In this document: piece after piece, positions 7,675 through 17,335 of the stretch
How the letters are laid out: each line of letters begins with the position of its first letter
Numbering within the stretch: position 1 is the first letter of the stretch
NCBI GenBank assembly: GCA_937928595.1
Contig: CALGJV010000033.1
Span: 22,327-86,326 of the forward strand
Reading direction: 5' to 3'
Length of the DNA: 64,000 bases
DNA from: an uncultured Phycisphaerae bacterium
GTDB lineage: Bacteria; Planctomycetota; Phycisphaerae; UBA1845; Fen-1342
Made by a program: the position numbers and the translations under genes
Notes under the pieces: generated by a model
Told to the model about the DNA's origin: nothing
Databases searched by the model: none
What the model saw: the letters and a program-made list of their open reading frames with translations, nothing else

Positions 7675-9342
7675 TTACGCCCCCGCCGCCGGCGTGCGGC
7701 GCCGGCGCCGCGGCAGCAGCAGCGCCAGTTCGTTCAGCCGCAGGACGTACGCCCCCGCCAGGAACACGCCCGTCCCCAGCGCGAGCGGCCCGAGCGTCTC
7801 CAGCGCCCGGCCCAGCAGCACCGGGCGCACGCCCGCCAGGCGCGTCGAGGCCACCGCGCTGACCGGCAGCAGCACGGCCGCCGTGACCACGGCGATCAGC
7901 ACCATCTTCGCCAGCGCCAGGAACGTCGCGCGGTCGACGACCGGCGTTCCACGGCGGCGCCGCAGTATGAGCAGCCCCGCGATCACCGCCGCGCTGGCCG
8001 TCACGGTCGAGCTGACGGCGAACGCCGCCTCGCGGACCTCCGGTCGCCAGACCAGCGCCAGGCTGAGCGCGAGGTTCGCCGGCAGCAGCACGACGCTGAT
8101 TCGCAGGGGCGTCTGCACGTCGCCCACGCTGTAGAACGCACGCGTCACGATGTGCTGCGCGCAGAAGGCCCACAGCCCGAGGCCGTAGTACACCAGCACG
8201 TGGGCCGTCCGCACCGTGTCGTCGGGCGTGAACCGGCCCCGCTCGAACAGCAGGCGCGTGATCGGCTCGGCCAGCACGATCATCAGCGTGCCGGCCAGCA
8301 CCCCCTCGAACACGGCCAGCCGCAGCGACTGCCGCACCTCGGTCATCCACGGGGCCCACTCCGCCCGCGCGGCGTGGCGCGCGAACGCGGGCAGGGCGGC
8401 CGTCGCCAGCGAGATCACGAGCACGCCCAGCGGGAACTGGTAGAGGCGCTGCGCGTACGACACCGCCGACAGCGCCCCTTCGCTCAGCGGGTACGCGAAC
8501 GTGAAGCCCAGCCAGTTCGCGGCCGCGGGCCCGCCCGGCACGTGCGTGAGCATCGTGCAGAGCTGCTGGTCGAGGAACACGCCGAACGCCAGCACACCCT
8601 GCCCCAGCGCGACCGGCACGAGCAGCCGGAGCATGTGCTGCACCGTCGGATCGCGCGTGCTCAGCCGCCAGCCGAGCGGCACGCCGTGCCGCCGCAGTGC
8701 CGGCAGCAGGCCCACGACCTGCAACACGCCGGCCGCCAGCACGCTGCCCGCGACGACGTAGACCTGGCGCGTCGGCCGGCCGGGAAAGAGCGCCGGGGCC
8801 AGCCAGGCGATGCCCGCGATCATCCCCACGTTCAGCAGGATCGGCGCCAGCGCCGCCGGCACGAAGCTCCCGACGCAGTTGAGGATGCTCGACAGCAGCG
8901 CCAGCACGCAGATACTGAGCATGAACGGCAGCATCAGCGCCGTCAGGCCAAGCAGCAGCCGGCGCGGCTCCGCCTGCGCCGGGTCCGCCGGCGCGGCCAG
9001 CCACGCCGCCCCGATGATCACCAGCACGATCGCGATGACGACCGTGACGGCCACCGTCAGCAGCGCCAGCGTGTGGGCGAGCAACCGCCAGGCCGCGTCG
9101 CGCCCGTCCTGCTCGAGCGTGCGCGTGAAGGTCGGCACGAACGCGGGCGCCATCGCGCCTTCGCCGAACAGCCGACGGAACAGGTTCGGAAACGCGAAGG
9201 CGTAGACGAACGCGTCCTGCACCCAGCCGAGACCGAACGCCCGCGCCAGCAGAATGTCACGGACGAGCCCGGTCACCCGCGACAGCAGCGTGCAGAGCGC
9301 GATCAGCTTGGCGGATGAGACGACGCTCCGGGCGCTGGACAT
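7675..9342 (-). CDS. murJ: Lipid II flippase MurJ (MviN family)
   Basis: MurJ moves the peptidoglycan precursor lipid II across the inner membrane. The 555-residue protein is almost entirely hydrophobic, consistent with about 14 transmembrane segments. It has the MviN N-terminal signatures LSRVTGLVRDILLARAFG and AFAFPNLFRRLFGEGAMAPAF with the conserved arginines and GEGA turn. Later segments GERGRF-like (FERGRFTPDDT) and FYSVGDVQTPLR are also typical of the family. The length matches the usual 510-560. A -10-like TATCAT lies only 8 bases before the ATG, suggesting a nearly leaderless message. Confidence 0.93.
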   Translation of the reverse strand: MSSARSVVSSAKLIALCTLLSRVTGLVRDILLARAFGLGWVQDAFVYAFAFPNLFRRLFGEGAMAPAFVPTFTRTLEQDGRDAAWRLLAHTLALLTVAVTVVIAIVLVIIGAAWLAAPADPAQAEPRRLLLGLTALMLPFMLSICVLALLSSILNCVGSFVPAALAPILLNVGMIAGIAWLAPALFPGRPTRQVYVVAGSVLAAGVLQVVGLLPALRRHGVPLGWRLSTRDPTVQHMLRLLVPVALGQGVLAFGVFLDQQLCTMLTHVPGGPAAANWLGFTFAYPLSEGALSAVSYAQRLYQFPLGVLVISLATAALPAFARHAARAEWAPWMTEVRQSLRLAVFEGVLAGTLMIVLAEPITRLLFERGRFTPDDTVRTAHVLVYYGLGLWAFCAQHIVTRAFYSVGDVQTPLRISVVLLPANLALSLALVWRPEVREAAFAVSSTVTASAAVIAGLLILRRRRGTPVVDRATFLALAKMVLIAVVTAAVLLPVSAVASTRLAGVRPVLLGRALETLGPLALGTGVFLAGAYVLRLNELALLLPRRRRRTPAAGA

Positions 9343-9350
9343 GGGTACGC

Positions 9351-9356
9351 ATGATA
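9351..9356 (-). promoter_or_regulatory. -10 element TATCAT immediately before murJ
   Basis: TATCAT on the minus strand is 5/6 identical to TATAAT and ends 8 bases before the murJ start codon. If used, transcription would begin at or next to the ATG. No ribosome-binding site is visible in that gap. Confidence 0.35.
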
Positions 9357-9402
9357 GGGGGCGCCCGGTGCGGCGGCACGCGGTTCCCCGCTGCCCGCCG
9401 GC

Positions 9403-9837
9403 TCAATCCGCCGGCCGGCGGACGCCGCGCACCGATCCGGGTGTGGCGGCCGGCGGGGGCACGGGCGGCGGAATGGCGATTGTGCGGGCCCGCCGCACGG
9501 TCCGGGCCCGGCACGTCTGCTCGTCGGACTCGACGTCCGCCTCGAAGCGGACGGCGACGCGCCGCGTCACCCCCAGAGGCTCGTCGTGCCGCAGCACGCG
9601 GGCGAAGCGCGGCAGCGGTTGGGCATCCTCCCGCACGACGCGGTCGGCCGTCGGCATCTCGGTCAACTCGACCCGGACCCCCACCGGCGGAGCCTCGCCC
9701 GCCGCCGTCAGGAACGCCGCCCCTCCGGCCGACACGTCGAGCATCCAGCCGCTGGCGCGCCGCGCCGCGTGTTCTGGCCGCAGCCAGAACGCGAACGCCC
9801 GCGGGCGGCGAACATCCCGACGACGCTCGGATTCCAT
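9403..9837 (-). CDS. PilZ-domain protein, possible cyclic di-GMP binder
   Basis: This is a 144-residue protein. It opens with MESERRRDVRRPRAF, matching the arginine-rich RxxxR loop of PilZ domains, and continues with LDVSAGGAAFLTA, matching the D/NxSxxG motif that completes the cyclic di-GMP site. The rest of the barrel is short, and the C terminus is a proline/alanine-rich tail. PilZ domains act as cyclic di-GMP receptors in motility, adhesion and polysaccharide control. The start at 9837 is chosen because AAAGGA precedes it; an upstream ATG at 9855 would add six residues. Neighbours do not indicate a pathway. Confidence 0.7.
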   Translation of the reverse strand: MESERRRDVRRPRAFAFWLRPEHAARRASGWMLDVSAGGAAFLTAAGEAPPVGVRVELTEMPTADRVVREDAQPLPRFARVLRHDEPLGVTRRVAVRFEADVESDEQTCRARTVRRARTIAIPPPVPPPAATPGSVRGVRRPAD

Positions 9838-9984
9838 CGCGATCCTTTGCGGCACGGGCGATCTTCCGGTACGAAGCGCGGGGTGCGTCGCGTGAACGCG
9901 CGACCCGCGGCCCTATTCTCAGCATCGGTCCGCGCCCGGCCCGGCTTCATTCACCGGGCGGGCCCTCCAGGAGGTCCGATAGTC

Positions 9985-10599
9985 GTGGCCGATCTGTCGC
10001 CCCGACCGGTGCCGGTCGACCTCAGAGAGCTGGACGGGCTGACCTGGCCGGCCGTTTTCGGCAACGATCGGCCGGTGGAGCTCGAAATCGGCACCGGAAA
10101 GGCCGGTTTTCTGCTCCGCCGGGCGCAGGCTTTCCCGGACCGCAACTTCCTCGGGATCGAGTGGGCCAACGAGTTCTACAAGTACGCGGTGGACCGCATG
10201 CAGCGGTGGCGGGTGCCGAACGTGCGGATGCTGCGGACCGACGCCGCCCACTTTATCCGCGTGGTGTGCCCGCGCGACTCGCTGACGGCGCTGCACGTGT
10301 ACCACCCGGACCCGTGGCCCAAGAAACGGCACCACAAGCGACGGCTGTTCCAGCCGGCGTTCGTGGAGGCGGCCGTGACGTGCCTGGTGCCGGGTGGGCG
10401 GTGGGCGGTGCAGACGGATCACGCGGAGTATTTTGAGATCATCGCGGGGCTGCTGCGGCACCACCCGGCGCTGGAGGAGGTGGCCTTCGACGATCCGGAG
10501 TTCGGGGTCGCGGGGGCCCGCGTGGCGACGAATTTCGAGATCAAGTACCTGAAGGAGGGGCGGGCGCTGTACCAGCTCGCGGTGCGGCGGCGGGGGTAG
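9985..10599 (+). CDS. trmB: tRNA (guanine-N7-)-methyltransferase TrmB
   Basis: TrmB adds a methyl group to N7 of G46 in the tRNA variable loop using S-adenosylmethionine. The 204-residue protein has the SAM-binding motif VELEIGTGKAGFLL, the acidic LGIEWANE motif, and the family hallmark HVYHPDPWPKKRHHKRRL followed by GGRWAVQTDHAEY. The C-terminal TNFEIKYLKEGRALYQL is also standard. The start is a GTG with AGGAGG at 9969-9974, 10 bases upstream. The frame extends further upstream but without similarity to the family. Confidence 0.93.
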   Translation: MADLSPRPVPVDLRELDGLTWPAVFGNDRPVELEIGTGKAGFLLRRAQAFPDRNFLGIEWANEFYKYAVDRMQRWRVPNVRMLRTDAAHFIRVVCPRDSLTALHVYHPDPWPKKRHHKRRLFQPAFVEAAVTCLVPGGRWAVQTDHAEYFEIIAGLLRHHPALEEVAFDDPEFGVAGARVATNFEIKYLKEGRALYQLAVRRRG

Positions 10600-10634
10600 G
10601 TCCGGGGTGCTTCGCACCGCCGCCGGGCGGCGGG

Positions 10635-10640
10635 TAGAAT
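10635..10640 (+). promoter_or_regulatory. -10 element TAGAAT upstream of yebC
   Basis: TAGAAT is one base from consensus and lies about 43 bases before the yebC ATG. TTCGCA at 10611-10616 is a possible -35 at 18 bases. The same TAGAATGA string occurs just before mnmG at 47505. Confidence 0.35.
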
Positions 10641-10682
10641 GAAGGGCTACGCGATCCGAGGTCGGAACACCGGGAACGGAAC

Positions 10683-11432
10683 ATGGCTGGTCACTCTCAC
10701 TGGGCACGAATCAAGCGGGCCAAGGGCGTTGCCGACGCCCGCCGCGGCCGCGAATGGAGCCGCCTGTCGCGGGCGATCATCGTGGCGGCGCGGAACGGCG
10801 GCGGCGATCCGGACGGCAATCTGGCGCTGCGCTACGCGATCGACGCGGCTCGCGACGCGAACATGCCCAAGGACACGATCGAACGGGCAATCAAGAAGGG
10901 CACGGGCGAACTGGGCGGCGCCGCGCTCGAGGAGCTGTTCTTCGAGGGGTACGGCCCGGGCGGGGCCGCGGTGATGGTGGCGGCCCTGACGGACAACCGC
11001 AACCGCACCGCGCCGGAGATCAAGAAGATCTTCGAGATGCGCGGCGGCAACCTCGGCGCGACCAACTGCGTCGCGTGGATGTTCACCAAGCGCGGCGTGT
11101 TTCTGATCGCCCGCGACAAGACCGACGAGGACACGCTGACCAACCTGGCGCTGGAAACGGGGGCCGACGACGTGCAGGTCCAGGGCGAAGGCTACGAGCT
11201 CACGTGCGACCCGGCCGTGTTCAACACGGTGCGGACGGCCCTCGAACAGGCCGGCATCAAGCCCGACAGCGCGGAGATTTCGATGGTCGCGTCGACGAAC
11301 GTCACGCTGGCGGGCGAGGAAGCCGAGCGTATGATGAAGCTCATCGACGCGCTCGAGGAGCACGATGACGTCAGCAACGTGTACAGCAATTTCGAGCTGT
11401 CGGAAGCGGACGCGGCCCGGCTGTCGAGCTGA
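10683..11432 (+). CDS. yebC: YebC/PmpR-family protein (TACO1 family)
   Basis: This family was long annotated as a transcriptional regulator, and some members aid translation of difficult sequences, as mitochondrial TACO1 does. The 249-residue length is typical. The hallmark N terminus MAGHSHWARIKRAKGVADA is present (standard form MAGHSKWANIKHRK), followed by NMPKDTIERAIKKGTGE and the acidic FEGYGPGGAAVMV segment. The C-terminal DDVSNVYSNFEL is also conserved. It stands alone between trmB and a lipoprotein gene. Confidence 0.93.
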   Translation: MAGHSHWARIKRAKGVADARRGREWSRLSRAIIVAARNGGGDPDGNLALRYAIDAARDANMPKDTIERAIKKGTGELGGAALEELFFEGYGPGGAAVMVAALTDNRNRTAPEIKKIFEMRGGNLGATNCVAWMFTKRGVFLIARDKTDEDTLTNLALETGADDVQVQGEGYELTCDPAVFNTVRTALEQAGIKPDSAEISMVASTNVTLAGEEAERMMKLIDALEEHDDVSNVYSNFELSEADAARLSS

Positions 11433-11468
11433 GGCGGGGCGGTCCGGTCGCAGACGGGAGTGCAGGTG

Positions 11469-12044
11469 ATGACTCGGGCGGACGCGCGGAGGCTCGTGCC
11501 GGGACTGGCCTTGGTGCTGCTGCTGCCGCTGTGCGGCTGCATGTCCGCGGTCAAGCAGGCCTACTACGAAGTGAAGGGCGCCGAGGGCGACGTGCGGCTG
11601 CTGAACGACATGGCCCCGGAGGCCCTGCGGACGTTCGGCGCGGTGCAGTTCACACCGGTCACGACCGCGCTGCCGCCGCGGTATTGCCCGCCGGCCGTGC
11701 TTGAGGAATACGACCGCTGCGCGCGGCTGGCGGTCACCGCGCTCAAGCCGCATTTTCCGGGCGCGGGCCCGGCCCTCACCATCGACAGCGAGTTGCTCTA
11801 CAGCCAGGGCAAGGGTCTGCTCAGCGCGGGGCTGCTGATCACCCGGCTGCGGATGCGCGACGAGCAGGGGAACCTCGTCGTCGATGCGCTGCTGCGCTCC
11901 GAGAGCAAGTCGTTCCGCGAGGGGCGCGGGGAGCACCTCGCGGCGTCGTCCATCGAGGCCCTGATCCGGTGGCTCCGCGTGCAGAAGGAACGGACCGCGG
12001 ACGACTCGTCGCCGCCCCCCCCAAACGCCGCGACAGCCGGCTGA
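11469..12044 (+). CDS. Predicted lipoprotein of unknown function
   Basis: This is a 191-residue protein with an N-terminal signal sequence ending in PLCGC, a fair lipobox with Cys near residue 25, so it is probably anchored in a membrane facing the periplasm. The mature part has a mixed alpha/beta pattern: residues around LTIDSELLYSQGKG and GLLITRLRMRDEQGNLV look like paired beta strands. The tail is rich in serine and proline. The ATG at 11469 is preferred to an in-frame GTG at 11460. I do not recognise the family, and neighbours yebC and a convergent alkaline phosphatase give no clear hint. Confidence 0.7.
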   Translation: MTRADARRLVPGLALVLLLPLCGCMSAVKQAYYEVKGAEGDVRLLNDMAPEALRTFGAVQFTPVTTALPPRYCPPAVLEEYDRCARLAVTALKPHFPGAGPALTIDSELLYSQGKGLLSAGLLITRLRMRDEQGNLVVDALLRSESKSFREGRGEHLAASSIEALIRWLRVQKERTADDSSPPPPNAATAG

Positions 12045-12065
12045 CCGCCCCCCGCCCGGGCGCGG

Positions 12066-13577
12066 CTACACCCAGTGCGGCTGTGTGATGCGCGGGCCCT
12101 GCGCGACGTAATGCCCCGCCGCCGCGGCGGTCATCTTCGGGTTGCGGTGCCGGATCCCGAACAGGTCCGTCACCGCTTCGAACGCGTCCGTGAGGGGGTG
12201 CAGCCCCGCGAACCGGTCCGCGCCCGGCCCCAGCGCCGTCAGCAGCACCGGGTCGGACGTGTGCGACACGCCGGTCCAGCCGACCCCGTAGTGGTTCGAG
12301 AGCACTTCGCCCAGCACTCCAACGAGGTTCGCATGCTGGCGGCCGAGCACCGGCGGCAGCCGGCCGCCGCCCGCCTCGCGCAGCAGCGTGACTTCGGCCG
12401 GCTTGAGCTCCAGTCCCGTCGCCTGCCGCAGGACTGTGCCGACGGCCTCGTCCCCGGCCTGCTCCTTCCAAAGCTGCGCGAGCCGGCCGCGGAGCCGGTC
12501 GAACGATTGCGTCGCCCCGGCGACGCGCGCAAAGGCCTTGTTGGTGGCGTCGTAGTCCTCGCCGCCCATGCCGTTCAGCCCCGGGTTCGAGTTGCCGTGG
12601 TCGGACGTGACGATGACCAGCGTGTCGCCCCGCGCGCGGGCGAACTCCAGCACGACCCCCAGCGCGTCGTCGAACGCGAGCTGATCCCAGAGCTGCGCCG
12701 CGATGTCGTTGTTGTGGGCTGCATGATCCACCCGGGCCCCTTCCACCTGGAGCAGGAAACCCGTCTCCTCCGCCGCCAGCGCCGCCAGCGCCGCCCGCGT
12801 CATCTCGGCCAGCGTCGGCACGCGCTCGGTCAGCTCCGCCGTGTGGCGCTGATCCAGCGTGTACGGCAGATGCCCCTTCCCGAACGTCCCCAGTAGTCGC
12901 GGCGCCGCCCCGACCGCCTGCAACTCCGCCCGCGTCGTCACGCACGCGTAGCCGGCCGCGGCGAACTCGCCGCGCAGATCGCGCCGGTCGGCCCGCTCCT
13001 GCGCGTCGAAGTACTCCCGCCCGCCCCCCAGCAGCACGTCCACCTGCCCCAGGTATTGCGTGGCGATCGTCGGCTGGTCCTCGCGCGTCTTCACCGCGGC
13101 CGCGAACCCCGCCGGCGTCGCGTGCGTGATCGTCGCCGTCGTCACCAGGCCGACCCGCCGGCCCGCCGCGCGCACCAGCGGCGCCAGCGGCGTCAGCGCC
13201 GTGCCGTCGGGCAGCATGTTGACGGCCCCGTTGAACACGCGCTGCCCGCTGCCCCACGCCGACGAAGCCGCCGCCGAGTCCGTAACCAGCGAGTTGAGCG
13301 AGTAGGTCTCAAACAGCCCGTGCACCACACCGGCCGCCGCGAGCAGGGCGTACCAGTGCGTACCGGTGTCGCGCACCTGCCGCGAGAACACGTCCGCCAG
13401 CGCCGGCACGGCGATGCTCATGCCGTCCGACACCATGAAGACGATGTTCCGCGGCCGGGCGGCGGGGCGCGTCTCGGGCTCGCCGCCGCCCCGGGCCGCC
13501 GGCGCGAGGCCGGCCAGGCCGGTCAGAGCCCCCAGTTCGATCAGTTCGCGTCGGGTCAGGCCATGCGAGCGGCTCAT
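12066..13577 (-). CDS. Tat-exported alkaline phosphatase
   Basis: This is a 503-residue enzyme that hydrolyses phosphate monoesters in the periplasm. The N terminus SHGLTRRELIELGALTGLAG is a twin-arginine export signal. The alkaline phosphatase fold is shown by the first metal-binding Asp in NIVFMVSDGMS, the catalytic Ser in LVTDSAAASSAWG, VDHAAHNND with further metal ligands, and VIVTSDHGNSNPG. The C-terminal GVSHTSDPVLLTALGPG supplies another histidine site. It resembles PhoA-type more than PhoX or PhoD. No phosphate-transport genes are adjacent, so control by phosphate starvation is not shown. Confidence 0.9.
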   Translation of the reverse strand: MSRSHGLTRRELIELGALTGLAGLAPAARGGGEPETRPAARPRNIVFMVSDGMSIAVPALADVFSRQVRDTGTHWYALLAAAGVVHGLFETYSLNSLVTDSAAASSAWGSGQRVFNGAVNMLPDGTALTPLAPLVRAAGRRVGLVTTATITHATPAGFAAAVKTREDQPTIATQYLGQVDVLLGGGREYFDAQERADRRDLRGEFAAAGYACVTTRAELQAVGAAPRLLGTFGKGHLPYTLDQRHTAELTERVPTLAEMTRAALAALAAEETGFLLQVEGARVDHAAHNNDIAAQLWDQLAFDDALGVVLEFARARGDTLVIVTSDHGNSNPGLNGMGGEDYDATNKAFARVAGATQSFDRLRGRLAQLWKEQAGDEAVGTVLRQATGLELKPAEVTLLREAGGGRLPPVLGRQHANLVGVLGEVLSNHYGVGWTGVSHTSDPVLLTALGPGADRFAGLHPLTDAFEAVTDLFGIRHRNPKMTAAAAGHYVAQGPRITQPHWV

Positions 13578-13629
13578 GCGTCCATCCTGTGCGGTTGCGG
13601 TCCGGGATCGTGCGTCACACCCTCCGGGG

Positions 13630-13635
13630 AGTATA
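13630..13635 (-). promoter_or_regulatory. -10 element TATACT upstream of the alkaline phosphatase gene
   Basis: TATACT on the minus strand lies about 53 bases before the ATG. A CTGACA, close to the -35 consensus, is 19 bases further upstream (13655-13660), which is slightly long spacing. Confidence 0.4.
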
Positions 13636-13759
13636 GCTCCCGCGGGCCGCGCAGAATGTCAGATTTGCGTTAGCATCCGCGCGTCCGCGGGCCGACCGGC
13701 GGACGGGCGGCCGCGCCCCAGGAGCCGGGCGGGGCGCGGCACGCGTCGGGCGGGCGCGT

Positions 13760-13765
13760 TATAGT
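13760..13765 (+). promoter_or_regulatory. -10 element TATAGT six bases before the prmC start codon
   Basis: TATAGT ends six bases before the ATG of prmC and no ribosome-binding site is visible. Transcription would then begin at about the ATG itself, giving a leaderless mRNA. The -35 region is unclear. Confidence 0.4.
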
Positions 13766-13771
13766 GCCCGT

Positions 13772-14677
13772 ATGGCTGCCGGAACGGATTCCGCCCCCTG
13801 GACGATCGCGCGCCTGCTGGACTGGACCCGCGCGCATTTCGCGCGACTCAAACTCGAATCCCCCCGGCTGTGTGCCGAGCTGCTGCTGGCGCACGCGTTG
13901 GGCTGCGAGCGGATCCGCCTGTATACCCGCCACGACGAAGTGCCCGGGCCGGCCGCGCTCGACGCGTTCCGCGAGCTGGTCCGGCAGGCGGCCGAGGGCC
14001 GCCCGATCGCGTACCTCACCGGCACGAAGGAGTTCTTCGCGCTGCCGCTGGAGGTCACGCCGGACGTGCTGATCCCCCGGCCCGAGACGGAGATCCTCGT
14101 CGAGCGGACCATCGATCTCGTGCGCAAGGCGTCGGGGCCGCGACGCATTCTGGACCTGTGCACGGGCAGCGGCTGCATCGCGATCGCGCTGGCGCGGCAC
14201 CTGCCGGACGCGACGCTGCTGGCCAGCGACGTGTCGCCCGCCGCGCTGGCGGTCGCGCGGCGCAACGCCGCGCGGCACGGCGTCGCGGACCGCATCGAGT
14301 TTCGCGCGGGGGACCTGTTCGAGCCCTGGCGGACGCCGCCCGCCGCGCCGTGCGATATCGTGGTCTGCAATCCGCCGTACGTCGCCACCGTCGACGCGCC
14401 GGTCGCGCCGCAGGTGCGGGCCTGGGAGCCCCACACCGCGCTGTTCGCCGGACCGGACGGGTTGGCCGTGATTCGCCGGGTGCTGGCCGAGGCCCCCGCC
14501 CGGTTGACGTCCGGCGGGCACCTGCTGCTGGAGATGGGGTTCGACCAGGCCCCGGCGGTGCGGCGGCTCGCGGCCGGCCCGGTCTGGGGCGAGGCCGCGG
14601 TGTACCGTGACGGGGCCGGGCACGAGCGCGTGCTGCATGTCCGGTTGGTCGCGGCGGACGCGGCCCGGGTGGCGTGA
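13772..14677 (+). CDS. prmC: Peptide chain release factor N5-glutamine methyltransferase PrmC
   Basis: PrmC (HemK) methylates the glutamine of the GGQ motif in release factors RF1 and RF2, which speeds translation termination. The 301-residue protein has an N-terminal helical domain for release-factor binding, then GRPIAYLTGTKEFFALPLEV and LIPRPETEILVE, the SAM-binding LDLCTGSGCIAIAL, and the catalytic NPPY motif in IVVCNPPYV. The length is near the usual 280-300. It is followed 19 bases later by murA and may share its transcript. The -10 element almost touching the ATG suggests a leaderless message. Confidence 0.93.
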   Translation: MAAGTDSAPWTIARLLDWTRAHFARLKLESPRLCAELLLAHALGCERIRLYTRHDEVPGPAALDAFRELVRQAAEGRPIAYLTGTKEFFALPLEVTPDVLIPRPETEILVERTIDLVRKASGPRRILDLCTGSGCIAIALARHLPDATLLASDVSPAALAVARRNAARHGVADRIEFRAGDLFEPWRTPPAAPCDIVVCNPPYVATVDAPVAPQVRAWEPHTALFAGPDGLAVIRRVLAEAPARLTSGGHLLLEMGFDQAPAVRRLAAGPVWGEAAVYRDGAGHERVLHVRLVAADAARVA

Positions 14678-14696
14678 AGGCGCGAAGGAGACGACC

Positions 14697-15983
14697 ATGG
14701 GACTGCCCTACTTCGAAATCAACGGCGGCACGCGGCTGCGGGGCACGGTGCGCGTCAGCGGCGCCAAGAACGCCGCGCTGCCGATCATGGCGGCCGCGAT
14801 CCTCTGCGAGGGCGAGGTGATCCTGCGCGACGTGCCGCGCGTCGCGGACGTGTTCTCGCTGGCCGAGCTGCTCATCAAGCTCGGCGTGGACGTCGAGCGG
14901 CGGGCCGACGGGGCGCTGCGGCTGGTCACCCGGGACGAGATGAACTGCCGGGCCGAGTACGACATCGTGCGCAAGATGCGCGCGTCGATCTGCGTGCTCG
15001 GTCCGCTGCTGGCCAAGCGGCACCAGGCGCAGGTCTCCATGCCGGGCGGCTGCGCGATCGGCGACCGGCCGGTCGACCTGCACCTGCGGGCCATGCGGCT
15101 GCTCGGGGCGGACGTGGACCTGGTGGCCGGCGACATCGTGGCCCGTGCCAAGCGGCTGCGCGGCCGCGAGATCTTCCTCGGCGGCCCGTTCGGCTCGACC
15201 GTGCTGGGCACGGCCAACGCCATGATGGCGGCCACGCTGGCCGAGGGCGTCACCGTCATCGAAATGGCCGCCTGCGAGCCGGAAGTGGCCGACCTGGCCA
15301 ACTTCCTGAACAAGTGCGGCGCGTCGATCAGCGGGCACGGCACGCCGCGGATCGTGGTCGAGGGCGTGCGCGAGCTGCACGGCTGCGAGTACACGATCAT
15401 CCCCGACCGGATCGAGGCCGGGACGCTGATGGTCGCGGGCGCGATCACCAACGGCGAGTTGACGCTCGAGAACTGCCGCCTCGATCACCTGATGGCGTTC
15501 GTCGACCGGCTGGCCGCGATCGGCGTGAACGTCGAGAAGACCGACAAGGGCGTGGTCGTTTCGTCGGCCCGGCGACTGGAGCCGGTGGACGTCACGACGC
15601 AGCCGTTCCCCGGCTTCCCGACCGACCTCCAGGCGCAGCTCATGGCGCTGCTGTGCGTGGCCGACGGCAACAGCATCATCACCGAAAAGATCTTCCCCGA
15701 CCGTTTCCTGCACGTGGCCGAACTGAACCGGATGGGGGCCCACCTCCGCAAGGAGGGCCCGACGGTCATCGTCGAGGGCGTCAAACGGCTGGTCGGTGCG
15801 CCGGTGATGGCGTCGGACCTGCGGGCCTCGGCCGCGCTGGTGCTGGCCGGGCTGGCGGCCCGGGGCACGACGAAGGTCAACCGGATCTACCACCTGGACC
15901 GCGGCTACGAGCGCTTCGACGACAAGCTCCGCGCCGTGGGCGCGGACATCACGCGCAAGGAAGGCGGTGACGACGCCGGCTGA
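14697..15983 (+). CDS. murA: UDP-N-acetylglucosamine 1-carboxyvinyltransferase MurA
   Basis: MurA starts peptidoglycan synthesis by transferring enolpyruvate from PEP to UDP-GlcNAc. The 428-residue protein has the standard two-domain inverted barrel: [18 protein letters not shown] near the start (catalytic Lys in KNAA), the active-site loop [16 protein letters not shown] with the Cys attacked by fosfomycin, and [14 protein letters not shown] towards the end. The reactive residue is Cys, not the Asp of resistant actinobacterial enzymes. AAGGAG lies six bases before the ATG; the frame is open upstream inside prmC. Confidence 0.95.
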   Translation: MGLPYFEINGGTRLRGTVRVSGAKNAALPIMAAAILCEGEVILRDVPRVADVFSLAELLIKLGVDVERRADGALRLVTRDEMNCRAEYDIVRKMRASICVLGPLLAKRHQAQVSMPGGCAIGDRPVDLHLRAMRLLGADVDLVAGDIVARAKRLRGREIFLGGPFGSTVLGTANAMMAATLAEGVTVIEMAACEPEVADLANFLNKCGASISGHGTPRIVVEGVRELHGCEYTIIPDRIEAGTLMVAGAITNGELTLENCRLDHLMAFVDRLAAIGVNVEKTDKGVVVSSARRLEPVDVTTQPFPGFPTDLQAQLMALLCVADGNSIITEKIFPDRFLHVAELNRMGAHLRKEGPTVIVEGVKRLVGAPVMASDLRASAALVLAGLAARGTTKVNRIYHLDRGYERFDDKLRAVGADITRKEGGDDAG

Positions 15984-15996
15984 GCCGTCGCCGGCG

Positions 15997-17295
15997 TCAG
16001 CGCGACTTCGCGTGCACCCCCGCGGCCACCGACGCCGCCCCGGCCAGATCCAGCGGAAACGCGCTGCCCACGCCGTTGTGGCACCGCAGACACACGAAAT
16101 CCAGTGTCTGCGCCGCCCGCCCCGCCGCGTCCTTCCGCACCTGCGCGCCGCCGGCCGCGAACATCTGCGTGTAGTCGGCCGCCGTCGCGTCGATCCGGAA
16201 GATGTGCGAGCGCACGTCGCCCATGCGGCCCAGCGCTCCGACGACCGCGGCCGTCGCCGCCGAGACGTTCCGCGCGGCGTAGGACATGTGGCAGCTCTCG
16301 CACGTCAGCGCTTCGGTGTAACCGCCGCGCCGGAAGACCTTGCCCGCGTGCAGCGCCATGTTCACGTCGGGGTGGCAGTCGGTGCACTGGTTCCGCAGGG
16401 CCCGCGCGCGGTCGTACGTGACCGAGTGGTGCGGGTCGTGACAAAAACCGCACTGAAACCCCGCGTGCCCGCCGCTGGCCCGCAGCTCCGCGGCCTGCGT
16501 CATGCCGCTGACGTAGCCCCCGTCGGCCACGATCACGTCCGGGTCCCCGCCGAGCGTGTGGCACTCCTGGCAGGTTGTGCCGGCCAGGTCCACATACAGG
16601 TCGCGGGCCGCCGCGTTGTTCGGGTGGCGCGACGCCGGGCCGTGGCAGGCTTCGCACTGCACGCCGGGCTCGGCCCAGGTCCCCCCGATGCCCGGGCGGC
16701 CGTCCTGCGGCCGCGGGTTGGACGCCGAGAGCGGCCGGGCGCCGGTGACATGACACCGGAAGCAGTCGTAGGAGAGCGGCAGCGGCGCGACCTGCTCCGG
16801 GCGAAACGAAGCGAAGCCGGCCGCGGTGCCGTTGGCCGGCAGCGTGAGCGCCCAGGCGGTGTTCACGCCCGCGGTGCCGTCGGTCATCAGGTATCCGTCG
16901 GCGTCGATGAAGAAGGCGCCCTGGAGGTAGCCGCCGATCACGTAGCTGATGTCGCTCCAGCGGCGACCGGTCGGCGGGTTCGGGACGCCGGCCCGCGTGC
17001 CGGCGGCCGGGTAGACCGGCGGGCTGCTCCCGCTGCGCTTGAGTGCCTGGGCGTGCCCGTGCGTGCTGATTTCGCGGGCCAGCGGCGCGTGGCAGCCGGT
17101 GCAGGCGAACGCGCCGATGTACGTCGCGCCGCCGTTGGTCGGGTCGGTCGTGTTCTGGTAGTTGCCGGGCACGGGGGCGGGGGGCTGTGGCGCCGGGCAC
17201 GCCGTCAGCAGCACGACGAGTCCGGACAGCACCGCCGCCGCGCCGGCGCGCCACGCCACGAAGCGTCCACCGCCCTGCCTGTCTGTCGCTCGCAT
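15997..17295 (-). CDS. Octaheme c-type cytochrome lipoprotein
   Basis: This 432-residue protein has a lipoprotein signal ending in VLLTAC (Cys near residue 33). It carries eight CxxCH haem-binding motifs: CTGCH, CFRCH, CEACH, CQECH, CGFCH, CTDCH, CESCH and CLRCH. The first haem region (GAFACTGCH followed by STHGHAQAL) resembles the start of cytochrome c-554-like proteins. The haems would be attached in the periplasm and electrons passed along the chain. It is the last gene of a minus-strand operon with two other multiheme genes, 40 bases after the NHL cytochrome. GGGAG is five bases before the ATG. The substrate cannot be told from sequence; electron transfer across the envelope is inferred from context. 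Confidence 0.85.
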   Translation of the reverse strand: MRATDRQGGGRFVAWRAGAAAVLSGLVVLLTACPAPQPPAPVPGNYQNTTDPTNGGATYIGAFACTGCHAPLAREISTHGHAQALKRSGSSPPVYPAAGTRAGVPNPPTGRRWSDISYVIGGYLQGAFFIDADGYLMTDGTAGVNTAWALTLPANGTAAGFASFRPEQVAPLPLSYDCFRCHVTGARPLSASNPRPQDGRPGIGGTWAEPGVQCEACHGPASRHPNNAAARDLYVDLAGTTCQECHTLGGDPDVIVADGGYVSGMTQAAELRASGGHAGFQCGFCHDPHHSVTYDRARALRNQCTDCHPDVNMALHAGKVFRRGGYTEALTCESCHMSYAARNVSAATAAVVGALGRMGDVRSHIFRIDATAADYTQMFAAGGAQVRKDAAGRAAQTLDFVCLRCHNGVGSAFPLDLAGAASVAAGVHAKSR

Positions 17296-17335
17296 GCCGG
17301 CTCCCGATGTTCAGCGGAGCGCGGGGGCGCCGCGC

